This document shows, piece after piece, positions 1 to 13,100 of a DNA stretch of 64,000 bases (positions are counted from its first letter, which is position 1; each line of letters starts with the position of its first letter). This DNA comes from Bugula neritina (Eukaryota; Bryozoa; Gymnolaemata; Cheilostomatida; Bugulidae). The notes below the pieces were generated by a model. The model was not told the origin of the DNA. It made no database searches and was given only the letters and a program-made list of their open reading frames with translations. The stretch spans positions 24,583,126-24,647,125 of the forward strand of contig OZ037766.1 in NCBI GenBank assembly GCA_964035545.1. The letters are read 5' to 3'. A program made the position numbers and the translations under genes.

Positions 1-14
1 ACTCTCTCTTTTAG

Positions 15-3000
15 CTGTAGCTCGGATTCTTCATTTTTAGACACTATAGAGAGCAATGACGGGGAGCTGGAGCCACCAACCACATTGCTGTGGACCCAGG
101 CCTACCTTGCTCAGCACTATGATTATCTGGGGGACTTCAAGCAGGCATTTCACCATATCAATGAGGCTCTGGATGCAACGCCCACTCTCCCAGAACTCCA
201 GATGATCAAGGGCAAGATTTTCAAGGTAACTCTTTACGGAGCAGCTTATTGATAGTGCACATGCTGTGATGCTCTATAAAGTTGCCATAAATAGAGAAAA
301 ACAAAATATTCATTTTTTTTATCAGTTCTCACCTTTCCTTTGAGTCCAAAACTTTAGTTGGAAATTTCCCCAAACCACTCTTATGGTGTAAGCTGAAGAA
401 AAACATTTTTTTAATTTTTTCTACAAGTTTATATTTGTAATATTTGATTGAAGTAGCAATGTAGTTTACTAGTTCATGCTAAGCACGTAGGTAACTGGTT
501 TGTATGGCGTTGTGTAGCACGCAGGTAACATGCACCTGGCTGCCCAGCACCTAGACGAGGCCCAGGCTATGGACACAGCCGACAGGTACATTAACTGCGT
601 CTGCGCCAAGTATATGCTGAGAAACAACCAGGTGAAGGAGGCTGAAGCAATGTGCCAGAACTTCACCCGCGAAGGGGCCTCCGCAGCTGACAATCTTAAC
701 GAAATGCAGTGCATGTGGTTTCAGACAGAATGTGCGGCAGCGTACAGTCGTAGGCAGCAATGGGGTGACGCCCTCAGACACTGTCATCAAGTTGATAAGG
801 CGAGTGTGAATTTTTTGTACTCTGCTCTTGGTCTGTAGATGAACTTTCCTAATATACTTTTCTGGTCGTTTCCTTTTATATATAATGGTATATCCTTTTA
901 TTTATATATATATATATATATATCAATTTCTTGTCAACATGTTCTCTTTTGTCATCGAAGGCTTTGCGTACCTTTGTTCTGTTACATGTATGTTGATACT
1001 AGGCTTACTCTTCTCTCTGCAGCACTTCACTGAAATCACTGAGGATCAGTTTGACTTTCACACGTATTGCCTGAGAAAGTTTACTCTGCGCTCCTATGTG
1101 TCTCTTCTCAGACTAGAGGATGTCCTTCGCAACCATAGGTTTTACTTTAAGGCAGCTTCCATAGCTATAAAGATTTACCTCCACCTGCATAGTCACCCGG
1201 TGGGCGATGAGACTAGTCACAGTGAATCAAATCCTAGTGAGTACTTCCAGTTACGGCACTGTGGTGCTTGTAATGTTCACAGAGCTTTGAAAATATGTTC
1301 AACTCTGGCATTTTATGTCACTCAAAAGCTGGAGGTCTACTCAACTTAACCGTCATTATACTGCACATGCTGTAAAATGTATTCTATAAAGCCAATTGAT
1401 GTATAAATTTTTATTCAATGTTTGTAAGGCACTTTTGCTCTGCTAGATATTGGTATGATGCACATATCACCAGGCTGAGTTCTGTAAATCTTAGGCTTCC
1501 TAATGTAAGGTTGATGGGTTACAAAGACATTTAATAAACTGAAACTTGTTGTACAGTAATTGGTATCACTAACTACTGTAAATAGATATTATATTGTCTC
1601 TTGAATTTGCCATTACATTTACAGACTTTAATGTGTTAACTTGTACTCTGGTCTTGTGCTTTATCCACTGGACCAGAGTTTCATAGCATACCCCACTAGT
1701 GTCGTCCTCGCTTGTTATTGTTTAAATCACACATCTTGACAAGTATAAAGTTTTTATGCCCAAGGCACTCCTGCATTTTCTTTATCAGCGTATGCACACC
1801 TGTGTTATCAGCTCAAACTTACCTGTGCTAGGTAACCTATCTGCCAGCGAACTAAAGAAACTCAAGAACAAACAGAGAAAAGCCCAGAAGAAGGCAGCAG
1901 AAGAAAAGGCGGCAGCCGAAGAAGCAGCTAAGCGCCAGACGACTGCTGATAAGAGTAACAAAGCTTCTGGTGCTGATGCTGACAGTGAGGTCAGCAAAAA
2001 GGTGAGTTGGTTGTAGATGTGAGCTTCGGTGTTGGTTTCATCATACTTGATGCACTCTGTATGAAATAATATAGTCTGGAGATTAGTGTATGATCGTCTC
2101 TTTAAGGAACAGTTGGGAAATGGTAAAGTGTTTATCAATTACCCAATTGTTTTTGAGCAGATTTGACTAGTTACATTTAAGTTGTAATAAACTATCTAGA
2201 ATCTAGATATAACTTGGCTAAATACAGTTTCAGTGTTGTGTGTCCATACAGTTTGGTTTTCTAACTAATTTGGCGTCTTCCATTAATTCAAGATATCAGC
2301 TCACCTTTGACCCTAGCATTAGGGAATAAAGGCTAATTATTGCTAACATTTATTGCATGTTTTTTTTCTTAGCAGTGTGAAAACTAACTGCTAGGATCAT
2401 TTAAAACGTAGGCTATATATGCTGCTAAGTCAGAAAAGGAATATAGCTACTTTGCTAGACTTATCAAAAGTCAACTTTACTGCCTATTATAAGATGTTGG
2501 ACTTCAGAAATTGAAATAGCCATTTTCATCATGGTATGAAGACTAGTCATAATATCTGGCAGTAGCATAACTTGCCCTCACTCTGGGGAGTGGTGAAATA
2601 TTGATTCAACAAATATTTCTAATTCATTGATGTCTGTATGATTAACTAATATAACTATCAGCTACTAGTCACTCGCCTGGTCAAATTCAAATCGATTATA
2701 ATATAATGTGTAAAGTTATTGTTACATTTATTTCGTTTGATTCTACACTTCAATTGTCAAGCTTGTGTAATCATATTGCAAGTATAAAACTAAACGCGGA
2801 TTTTATTTAGCTTATTTTAAAGTTCAAACTATTCAATTTGAATATGCAAAATATGTTCAAAATCATTATTTATTTTAGTAATTAGCCACAATAAGAACTA
2901 ATAATGTGATTGTCATAATATTGACTGAGATATCAAAAATAATTGAAATTGAGTTTGCTAAACAAAAATTATTTGCATATGAGTGGTAGTCATTAATAAT

Positions 3001-5922
3001 TTTAATTTACCAAGTATGCCAACATTAACTGATAGTTATGGTCACCTTTGGTCACCTTTCACCACCGTGGTCCTGCGCGGTGGCGGGATTAACTGATAGT
3101 TATAGTAATGATAATTATTACCTCTATTTGTGGTGTAAGCTACGGTATGTTTACCTCAACAGTTAATTCTTCACCATACTGAATCTCACTATTGGGTTGC
3201 CCAAGCTCATGAATTAATTGAAGACATGTGTGGACAAAATATACTCGATTTTGTTGGGCATATAACTCCAAAGCTGTGTTTGAGGTTTAGCCAATATGTT
3301 TCTGCAGATCTTAATACTACATAAGTGTAGCTTGTCATCTCTTCTTTAATGTGGTAATAGAGCTCTACAAATGTTCTCACTCTAGAAAGAGTTTCTGTCT
3401 ATAACCGACTCTTTTTGTACGTTATTCAACAAATATGGTGGTGCTTCGTATTAGCTTACAAATTATTGCAGCAATTTATGGAGTATTATCGCGGTTTGCT
3501 TTGTAAGGATAAGAAAGTGATAGAATGTCTAAAAGGTAATGTTCACTGCTTGTTACAGAGCGACGAACTTCTGCCCAGTAAACTGGAGAGGTGTGCAGAC
3601 CCTCTGGAACAAGCCATCCGCTTTCTCGTTCCCCTCCAGACTCTCTGCTCTCATAAGATTGAGTCTCACATCTTTGCCTATGAAATCTACTCGAGGAGAG
3701 GTTGGTTACTGCCCCTTCTTCAAGTATCTGGTTATATGGAACTTGGTCTTGGGATTGTCATCAAGTAACTTCATGGCTCCACACCAACTAGCTACAGTGC
3801 TGCTAAACTGTAGGCCTTGTCATTTTTGAGCTATATACATTTTTCTACCTTAGACTAAATATAACAAAGGGAAAAAAAATCTTATTTTGAATAAGCAAGT
3901 TTTTGCTTGCTGGATTTCATTGCTGTACCAGTTAGCAGGGCTAGCTAACACTTCACTTTTCAATATATTTTCTGTCTCGTTTGGAGCCGTTGTAAGTTAG
4001 ATGTGTTTGTCAAGTATTTTATCTCTTGTATAACTTCCTTGACCCAATGTCTGCTGCATATTTAGTAAATAATGTAGTTTCCTGATGTGTGTTTATTTAG
4101 TATAATAACAGTCATGTGTTGTCTGGACTAGTTCTGTGTATTTTCAATACAGGCAAGCCACTGCTCATGCTCAAGGCTATTAAGGGTGGATACAACCTCC
4201 ATACTCGTGACCCTAGATTCCATGTCTGTATGGTGAAGTTCCTCATTTACGGTAAGCCCTGTGGTGACATAGTAGTGTACTTATGTAACCATACCATGTT
4301 GTTATTGGGTAGCATAGTTATTTACATCTATCTATATATATGCACCAATTTATTTTCTAAAACAAGACTGATTGAACATACAACCCTCAAACAGTCTGAA
4401 GATGATAGCTATGATATCTTAAAGTATTTTATTGCTGGATAAATGAAGTGTGTCGGGGATTCTTTATTATTTTGTAACCTCCTCGTAGTGAGAGCTGCGA
4501 GTAACCTGCCGGACTCTGTCAAGGAAGTGCTGGATAAAGAGATGTCATCAATTTACAACAACGTCACGCCCCAGTCTCTCAACAACAAATTCCTAGATGA
4601 TAATAAGTCTTCCCTTCCACATAGATTAGCTGGTGAGTTGTCTACTCTCCCTGTTGAGTATTCTAATGTCTGGTTGGGTGACTCCAATATGTCTAAGGTT
4701 TTATATTTTACACGAATTGAGAAGCAGAAATTACTTGTGAATATTTCTGGATCTTCAAGTAACTGATATCTAATGAGCTGCCACACGGTGTCTGTGTTAC
4801 AATGGATTTTTACAATTGCAAGAGAAATATAAAGTTTTTTGTTGGTGTTATTAGTGTAGTTTATTGATATTGCTGCCGATATCTCACACCACATACTCGT
4901 ACTCGTACCCCCTTCCCCTGATTGTCCTAGGGTGCCCATCATACCTTATCAAGTTATGTTCATGTTGTCACCAGTCTAGTTTATACACTTGACTGAGCAC
5001 CACTGAACACAAGTGGTTTGGTTTACTTTGTAGCTGCCCAAGCTATGTATTATATGGACCAATCATGTCAAACTGCTGCTCTGGAACTCGCTTGCTCATT
5101 GGATAATTCACTCTCTGGCATCACTATTGAGGTATGTTCTGTTTTCGCTTCAACTACTCTACTGGTAGAGACAGCAGCAGTAGTAGTAGCAGTAGTAGTA
5201 GTAGGGCGGTGATGGTGGTAGTACTACTCATGCCTCTGCTACTTTAAACATATTCATTTTAATTTTAAGTTAAATTTTATATTTAATTAAGAAATATTTT
5301 TGTAGGATTTCTTGCATATTTATTTCTGACCGTAGATTTTTTCTTCTTCAAACAAGTTAATTGCACATTCGAGTGTTTTATTCAAGAAAACAGCTTCATT
5401 GAAATAAAATATGCAGCCATTTGATTTTTGGTTATCATGAAACTTCATGGCATGCAACAAGTTAGCAATGTATTGTGAAGTGTCAGTCATCACTACCTCT
5501 ACCTGCATTCTTACACACATAGAACTAATTTTCTAGTTATAGTATTAGCTAAAATGTGCTGAAGTGGTTTGAAAGATAAATAGTACCTTCAACATGTTGG
5601 TCAAATTGTTTTGATTATGTATTTTTCATAACATTGTAATTTGGGTCAGCCTATCCTTCACTGGTTGTAGTCAGATTGTTCCACGACTGTAAAGTCATGC
5701 TCTATATTTTAGAATTGTTCTGAAGTTTATGCCTCTTTGACGAAGCAAGATTTTGGTGAATGTTCAGAGAAGATAGACTCTTACAAGAAGTCTTGTCACC
5801 AGCTGTTTCCATTCTCCTCGGTGTTCTCCCCAGAACCCATAGCGGAGAAACCTAGTGAGGAGGTGGTGTGCAACGGGGTGAACTCTGGCCACCATGACCC
5901 TCTCACCCAACATGAACAATAG
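15..5922 (+). CDS. NAA15: N-alpha-acetyltransferase 15 (NatA auxiliary subunit), 3' part
   Basis: This is the C-terminal 522 codons of the NatA scaffold that anchors the catalytic subunit NAA10 to ribosomes for co-translational N-terminal acetylation. Nine exons join in frame: 15-225, 518-799, 1023-1236, 1832-2001, 3559-3700, 4153-4251, 4489-4632, 5034-5131 and 5713-5922 (TAG stop). The translation follows animal NAA15 throughout. It carries TPR-type helices ([21 protein letters not shown]), the landmark [15 protein letters not shown], then [12 protein letters not shown], a lysine/alanine-rich charged helix ([16 protein letters not shown], exon 4), and a C-terminal CHQLFPF block. The human protein is about 866 aa, so the 5' part lies left of the window. 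Intron 2 has a GC donor (AAG followed by gcgagt). NAA16 is a vertebrate paralogue, so NAA15 is the natural name. Introns longer than 300 bases (1237-1831, 2002-3558, 3701-4152, 4633-5033, 5132-5712) show no other gene. Confidence 0.95.
3025..3104. repeat. 16-17 bp direct repeats flanking a GC-rich insert in a NAA15 intron
   Basis: The string ATTAACTGATAGTTAT occurs on both sides of about 48 bases of GC-rich DNA, which itself holds a duplicated GGTCACCTTT and ends in a GCGGTGGCGG block. The base composition contrasts with the AT-rich intron around it. It could be a small insertion with its target duplication or a local tandem duplication. Confidence 0.4.
5168..5206 (+). repeat. Trinucleotide (CAG/TAG) repeat in NAA15 intron
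   Basis: Roughly a dozen triplets alternate between GCA/CAG and GTA/TAG just after the exon ending at 5131. This is a simple microsatellite with no coding role, since stops occur in the gene frame. Confidence 0.7.
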
Positions 5923-6221
5923 GCTTCTACAACTTCACCTGTAGATTATTGCAACTCTTGGGTTGAAATGCCATTTGCATGCTTTTAGACAGAAAGTTGA
6001 TCTGTTGGTACAATAAGTTATTGGTAACTGGCGATGTTTGTAAATTGTTTTAACTATTTTGCTGTATACACTCTATGTTGAAAAATATTATATGGCTGGT
6101 ATAATGATTGGAATCCCCAAGTACTGTTGCATTTTTTGATTCACTTTTATTGTTAAAATAGAATTTTGTCAACTTCCAAGTGTTCAGTGCTTTTGTATGC
6201 CTGTGTGGCTAATCAACAGGA

Positions 6222-6227
6222 AATAAA
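6222..6227 (+). terminator. Candidate poly(A) signal of NAA15
   Basis: A canonical AATAAA hexamer lies about 300 bases past the NAA15 stop codon. It is the first clear hexamer downstream. Cleavage-site evidence is not available from the sequence. Confidence 0.45.
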
Positions 6228-8174
6228 CAGCTTACCATTCTTGTAGATAACATAACTCCTTCTATGAAATAGTATGATGCTTTAATTATGGTTCTTGCAG
6301 TTTTACAATTTTAGTGACCAAATAATATTGACAGGATTTCCAGCAACATTAGTTATTAGGCGATGAGAGTTTTGGGTAATAAATGATGGGGCATTTCAAT
6401 CTTCAGTTACTTATAGCTGCTATCATTTATTCCCAAGTCATACAACTTTCAATCAAATATATAACAATTTCCTGATATTACAGAAGACACAACTTAACTT
6501 GTTGAATAAATTATGTCGCTTGCTATTAAAGAAATCTAATATTAACCACTAAAATTTTTCATTTCATCCTATCAAAGCAATTTAAACCATTAAATTCAAT
6601 TAACTCAATAATTTGTTACAATATTGATTGCTTCAAACTATTGCGTGTGTCTTGCACCATATTTATAACTAAGAATTGTAATTTGAAAGACCATTATTTA
6701 ACTGCACAGGTATATGAAAAAGGTACATGCAAGAACCAGTCTTAGAAGGAACAATGTGTTCCTCTTATAGGAGGTGGGGCGCATACTTTAGCTGGTCATT
6801 GTAAAACAGATAACCTGCTATGGGTGGTCGTACTATGTGGAATATAAGCATTTGATGCTGCTTTACACCATTTCAACTGAACTGTTGGTGGAGAGGTTAC
6901 ATATTGAAGTCAAACTGGATATCAGAAATACTGACCAACATGGCCGTAAGTGGCATAGTGTTTGATATTCTTGGTAATGGTCACTACTGCATACACAGCT
7001 GTAGTAATGAGATTACCCAGTTATAGTCTTGTGGTGCTTGCTTGCAAGCTGGAGGTCTTAGCTTCATTTAATATATAACAGCAAACAGTGAGATATTTTA
7101 CCATACAGTGCATACTTTGGTATGTATTTTTATTCATTTCTTAGAATAGGTTACACTTCGAATAATTATGCCTGTGATGCCTGTGGCCATAGCTGTAAAC
7201 CATAGTATTCTGCTAGCCTGTAGTAATGACTTGATCAGCTTCTGCTCGTGGTTCCCTGAGGCTTTAAATTGTATAGCCTGAGCTACTGTGTTTATAAACC
7301 ACCCTCCTGTCATTAGCCAGTAGGACTACAAAAGCATGTAAAATCACAAAACATCATCACTAGCCAACCGTTAGAATGCAAGAGTATGTTATTTAATTGC
7401 CATGAAATAAAGCCTGAGATTGTACACACTCACCAAGGTTGGGGGCCGGAGTGGTATCACATCGCCAATAAGAGGCACTGCTATTATTGGAACAGCAAAC
7501 CATTGCTGTGCTGCATAAATAGTTTTAATCTTCTACATGAAACAATACATGGTATTTAGTATTTATCATATATATTTATAGACTGTCTGCGCCTAAGAAA
7601 TTTATTCTACAACTTCAGACGCAATGCAGATTATGTCATTAATTGGCGATTAACATTTTACTTGACTGTACGTTATTGTAAGAAACTTTGTGTCAATGCA
7701 TATCACCTAAAACATAACGAAATCTATCCTTATACAGGCTAGTAACTTCACTAAAAATAATAAAATGAGAAACGTTTTTTGTGTACTGCTCTATTTAATT
7801 ACATAAAGTAAATGTTTATATACCACTGCATCTATCTTCAGAGTTAATTGAAAGAAATTATAGGATTTTATTGGTGTGAGAAATATAAGTTTACATTATT
7901 GTTCACTTGATAAATTAAATAGTATAAACAAAAAAAAGTTTCTCGCTTATCAATTTTTAATACAAAATCTGTGTTGTTAGGCTTTGGAATAAATTTTTTA
8001 GTATAAAATATTCTTTCAATAGAAATAAAGACAATAATTAAAAGGCTAGCTAAGTTGAAGAGTTAAAAACTGAAATTGTATAAATGGAGATATGCGATAG
8101 TTAGAAAACTTACTCTGTATGTATTGCAAGAAATTTGTTTGCTGGCATGGGCACATCTTCCTATAATAATATCA

Positions 8175-8325
8175 TGTGCGTGTGTAGGTATATGTGTCTG
8201 CATATGTGTATGTGTATGCATGTGTATATATGCAAAAAAATATGCATATGTATATTATGCCCATGTGTATGTGTATGTGTACGTGTACATGTACATGTAC
8301 GTGTACGTGTATGTGTATGTATACA
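8175..8325. repeat. Alternating TG/TA/CG purine-pyrimidine tract
   Basis: The stretch is almost entirely alternating purine-pyrimidine steps (TGTGTATGTG, GTACGTGTACATGTAC). It includes a near-palindromic core at about 8279-8312. Such sequence can adopt Z-form or cruciform structures; open frames crossing it are low-complexity artefacts. Confidence 0.7.
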
Positions 8326-9833
8326 TCCCTCATTTAAAAATACAACGGCTCATTTTTGTTATAGGCTAATATATAGACGATTGTAGAGATTTTAATTGAG
8401 CTGTTACACTGAATGCATAGATCTTATTCATTTCAGTTTCCCAATTTTGATGGATCTGCGCAACAACTTTTAGAAAACAGTTTTAACTACTTAGGCCATA
8501 GTTAAACTATAATTATCATAATTCCAAAAATTCCTTAATTTTTTTCTCTTAGTTTATCAGTATAAATCCATCATGTCTCATCTTTTGATGGAGGATTTTG
8601 CAGAAGCTAGGTAATACTATAACCAAATAACCAAATATGTTATGTCTTACCTAATGATTTGACTCCATAACTTCCAGTAAACGCCACCCATGCAAATATT
8701 GCTGTGTTGTATTTTAGTCTATGCGAAGCTTCAGAAAAAAGAGATAAAACGGCGAAACCACAACAGTTTATATTTGGTGGTCGCTTGCTGCCCTCTTGTG
8801 ACAAACCATTCCCCTTGTGGACTATACCATGTGAGTTTGGTAACTTCTTAAAGCCTGATTGACATGAGTGCAACTTAAGTTTTTATTGAATTGGGGTTGA
8901 TATAAAATAACCTTACTATAAATGCTAGATATGGTAAAACTTAGAACTAGTTAATAACTTTAGTATAAATCGTTTATATAACTAAATTAAATAAAGCTGG
9001 TGCAAAAGCCATGTGTATTTGCAAAAAAGAAAGTTGCAATTAAGAAATGAATACTCAAAACACTATAATTTTACAAAATTATTAAGCAGCTTGTTGCTGT
9101 CATTCATTAACCAGTCTACCTGTATAATATGTTTATGTATACTCACCCTGATCACCAACTACTGGCATTATTATAATATTATAATAAACCATGCATATTT
9201 ATTTTAGTAATTGCTATATTTTCACATAGCAGCAAAAATTTCTAACTATTTTCCAATTAATTCTATAAATGCTTTAGATTTTTTAAATTTTATTAAATTA
9301 TTTTATGCTATTTTAAGCATTATATTTTCATGACACTTGTAATCTAAAGTGGAATGTCAACATGTGGGTAGATTCTGGTTATTAAACCACTATTATAGCT
9401 AATAACATTAAAAACTTTGCTCTGTAAGCATGCTAGCTCTAGCAGTGCATGATTTAGTGCTCAATCTCATTTTGCTTGCTACTTTTAAACTGAAATTTGT
9501 CATTAAATGTTATATAATTATATTAATTCATTGGTACCGGCGTCTGCTCTCATGATTTAATTGTATGGTAATATGTTTCTGGTATCTCCTTTACATTTTT
9601 CAGATCTCCTTCCAGCTTTGAGTATTTCTCCATCTTTTCTCAGTCAAATTTTCTATTACTTATAGTAAAACATGCACTTGCTGTTATCTATTATTAATGT
9701 CTGCATTAGATCAGAGGTGAAAATGCTTGGTTGGAATTCGAAGCACTTCTTAGTGCACCAACGACTATACATACAACTATACATACAACTATACTAAGAG
9801 CATAATAATTCAACAGTTCGAATCAAAGTGCAT

Positions 9834-9839
9834 TTTATT
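9834..9839 (-). terminator. Candidate poly(A) signal of ST13
   Basis: TTTATT on the plus strand is AATAAA on the minus strand, about 315 bases past the TAG at 10153-10155 in the preferred spliced model. A second AATAAA at 10544-10549 would serve the unspliced form that stops at 10605. The two signals fit two alternative 3' ends. Confidence 0.45.
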
Positions 9840-10152
9840 CTTTGACTTGGAAGAAAAAAGGTGACATTAACAATCCACAAGGATAAAATAATAATCCTGT
9901 CAATAATTGCAATTTACAAAAGAAAAAATACTTGACATGTAACTTAAACATTACATTGTACAGAAGTAAAAGGAACACATTTACACCAGCTAGCAAAAGT
10001 ACACTGCTAATTGTATATATAGTACCAATGTTAGTATTGAGCGGAATATAATATAATAGTACAGACTAGCTCGTCTTGTCACCAAATAGTAATCAGCTTA
10101 TTGGATAAAATTTCCTGATAGTTGATGCTGCAGCTCGAGCATAGCGTGATGT

Positions 10153-13100
10153 CTAATCCAGCTACAAGGAAAAACAATAAGACAAAACTAAAATAGTTGG
10201 GATACAAAACAGATAAAAAATTAATATTAAATCCCAGTCAACTAAATTATTGATAACATAAATGAACAATCAGCTGTTTTACACTGTAGACCCTTGATAA
10301 ATATAACAGTGGCTTCCCAAGATTTAAAAGCAGGAAGTTGCTTATACTTTGAATGCAAAACCTCGTAACCTCGTAGGCACTACTGTGTGTGCAGTGTGCG
10401 CGCGCATGTGTGTGTGCACGTATGTGCGCAGTGTGTGTGTGTGTGTGCGCAGTGTGTATGTGTGTGTGTGTGCAGTGTGTGTGTGTGTACAGTGTGTGTG
10501 TGTACAGTGTGTGTATTTGTGTAATGAAGTGTGCTGTTCACTTTTTATTCAGGCCTCGAAAGATATAATGGGTAGAACTTCATTCCAAAACAAAGCTTAT
10601 AATGTCAAAAGGAGAAAACTCCAAAAGCTGATTGTCCCTTGGTATAACACAATTCACAAAAAATGTCATTTAAGGCTTTACTCACATCATTGCTGGAGGC
10701 TGACGGACCACCAGGCGCTGACGGACCACCAGACGCTGACGGACCACCAGAGGATGGAGGGGCACCAGGGGCATCATCAGCATCAGGGGGGTTGTAGGCA
10801 CTGGCAAATTTAGCTTGTAACTTCTCTAGTACTTTCATAACCTGCAGAATATCACACCAGACTAGAATAAAACTATGTACTCATTTAATAGAAACAGGAC
10901 TTCAACCCCTGAACTATAAGATATTATAAATACAACTATTGTTACGTCAAATAAAATAGGGGAAAGCTAAGCCCAGTATCTTCCATTCTAATATAACAAA
11001 CGCTATGTGAATAAAAATACTTTCCTAGGTTATATACGTATAGAATACAACAAAATTTAATAGTAGTAGAGTCAGTTAGTATAAATGAACAAACAGTAGA
11101 AACGATTTAGTATAAGTAATATAAAAATACAAGTCTGATGCTACAAACCCGAGGATTGTCTTTATACTTAGCGGCAGCAGCGGGATTCTGACTGCATTCC
11201 ATGAAGGCAGCAGACACTTCGGGATCTTGGAAGGCCATCATTATCTCAGGGTCGTTGAATATTTCATTTATACCAGCTGGCATACCACCTCCTCCAGGCA
11301 TACCGCCGGCTCCAGGGAATCCTCCAGGCATACCACCAAATCCTGATCCTGATGCGGACTGCTTTTGTCTCTCCTCATACTCCCGCTGGGCCTCAGCTTT
11401 GCGTCTAGCTGCCTCCTTCTTCCTTCTCTTCAGCTCTCGCTCTTTCTCTCGCCTAGCCTTCTTGTTCTCGTGCTCCTGCACCTTGTGTACCTGCAATACA
11501 TCGTACTGCATAAAGGTTTGCTGAGACGGTCAGGGAAACTACCAGTTTCAACCCCAGATACAAGTCAATCTACAAGAAAAGTGCTATTAAAAGGAAACTT
11601 GTATGATATACCCATTCAACCAGTTACAGGTGATGGCACTTGGTAGCTGCTATATTTTTGTAGCAATTCTCTCAACATTAAACTATCATTCACATTCTCT
11701 AAGCAGCTACTACTGTTAAACAATATGGTATTAAATTACATACAGCAACATCTTTTAGAGTTGTCAACCCAAGCAGTGGGCATGCCGAGAGGGAGCATGA
11801 CTGATATACATGCGAGCCAGCAATCAATTGTTGTCTAAGCCAAGAAACTTGCACTAAAGTTTTAAAATGCTGCAAACTGTTGTTCAACTCAAAGTCATCT
11901 GATAACACATGTTCAAGTTCACTCACGAAAATATTCATTATATAAAAACTGTCACACGAGCATGAGAATGTGTTCGATGAACTTCCTTTATCGGGTCACA
12001 TAAAATGGTAAAATATGTTTCCAGAAAAACAGTTTTCAAAAAATCAAAATGAATTATATTGAATATTTTGAGTTGTCTCCTCACAGTTTAAATTACAACA
12101 TAAAGAAAAATGTTTCACAGCTACTAAACTCAGCAGTGAATAAAGATGATTTTGAAGGCTACAAACAATGCTCGTCTCTGAAGTAAGACTTTGCACAAGG
12201 CTACGGTGTCTTCAATCATAAAATATCATGATTGAAAAACATATTTTATGTGCTTGAATGGGTAAACTTCCCACCCCTGATTGGAGCTTTCACATCCATG
12301 TCAAGGGAAAGAGACTAATCGGACCCTGAATAATATGCTACTACATACTATACTGTCCTATAGTATATATAATATATAAGTTGTGTGCTCACGTCAGCTT
12401 TCAGACTTTTCTGTAGCTCATCCGTATCATCATCATAGTCAATACCCTGTCCTCTACCTAGGTCCTTGTAAGCTTGATCAATGTTACCCAGTAGTCTGAA
12501 ACAAGATGGCATAACTCCATATTACAAGCTAGAAGATAGTACCATAATTAGTACCACATTTATTGAACACTCTTAATCCCAGAAGTTTTAGGTTAGCTTG
12601 GAGAAAACTTGCAATGGATTAGAAACTAGCGCAATACAGTATATATATTTCTCATTCAGATTTTGTACTATACCCCAACAGTAGGAACAATAAATTGTGT
12701 TGGTGTATAAGTCTTTTTTCTTAGTTCCTAAGATTTCCACAAACATTTTTTCAAGGGATGGACAATTACTTAGTAGTACACATCACCCACAGAGACACAA
12801 ATTTGAGATTGATGATAGTATATTCACATTGATCAATTCAACATAATAATCCTTATATTATTAAACAAAAAACCATTGGCAATCTATACAAGTTTGAGAG
12901 AAGAAATAATGATTGCGATAAATGAAAAACTGAAAGTAAAAATGACATAATTTCACTGATTGAAGTTACAAATATTTTATTTATCATATTTAAGAGCAAA
13001 ATAGTTCAAGTTAATTCGCCCTTAGGAAATTGAAACATAAAACGTAACAACTTCCAGCTGAAATACTAAACTATGCTAGGAAAAGGATTCAAATTTCACT

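Larger units (their letters stand above)
5923..9833. other. Intergenic region between NAA15 and ST13 (convergent)
   Basis: About 3.9 kb of AT-rich DNA separates the 3' ends of the two convergent genes. Small open frames here, such as 8640-8873 on the minus strand, show no recognisable domain, splice partners or repeat identity. The only clear structure is the alternating purine-pyrimidine stretch near 8.2-8.3 kb and a short tandem (ACTATACATACA) near 9.76 kb. Confidence 0.6.

Noticed and set aside
3539-3829. Overlapping plus-strand frames around NAA15 exon 5
   Set aside because: They are shadows of the real exon in another phase; the NAA15 family match is in the frame used for 3559-3700.
8640-8873. 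77-codon minus-strand frame as a gene
   Set aside because: No recognisable domain, no convincing splice partners, and composition like its surroundings.
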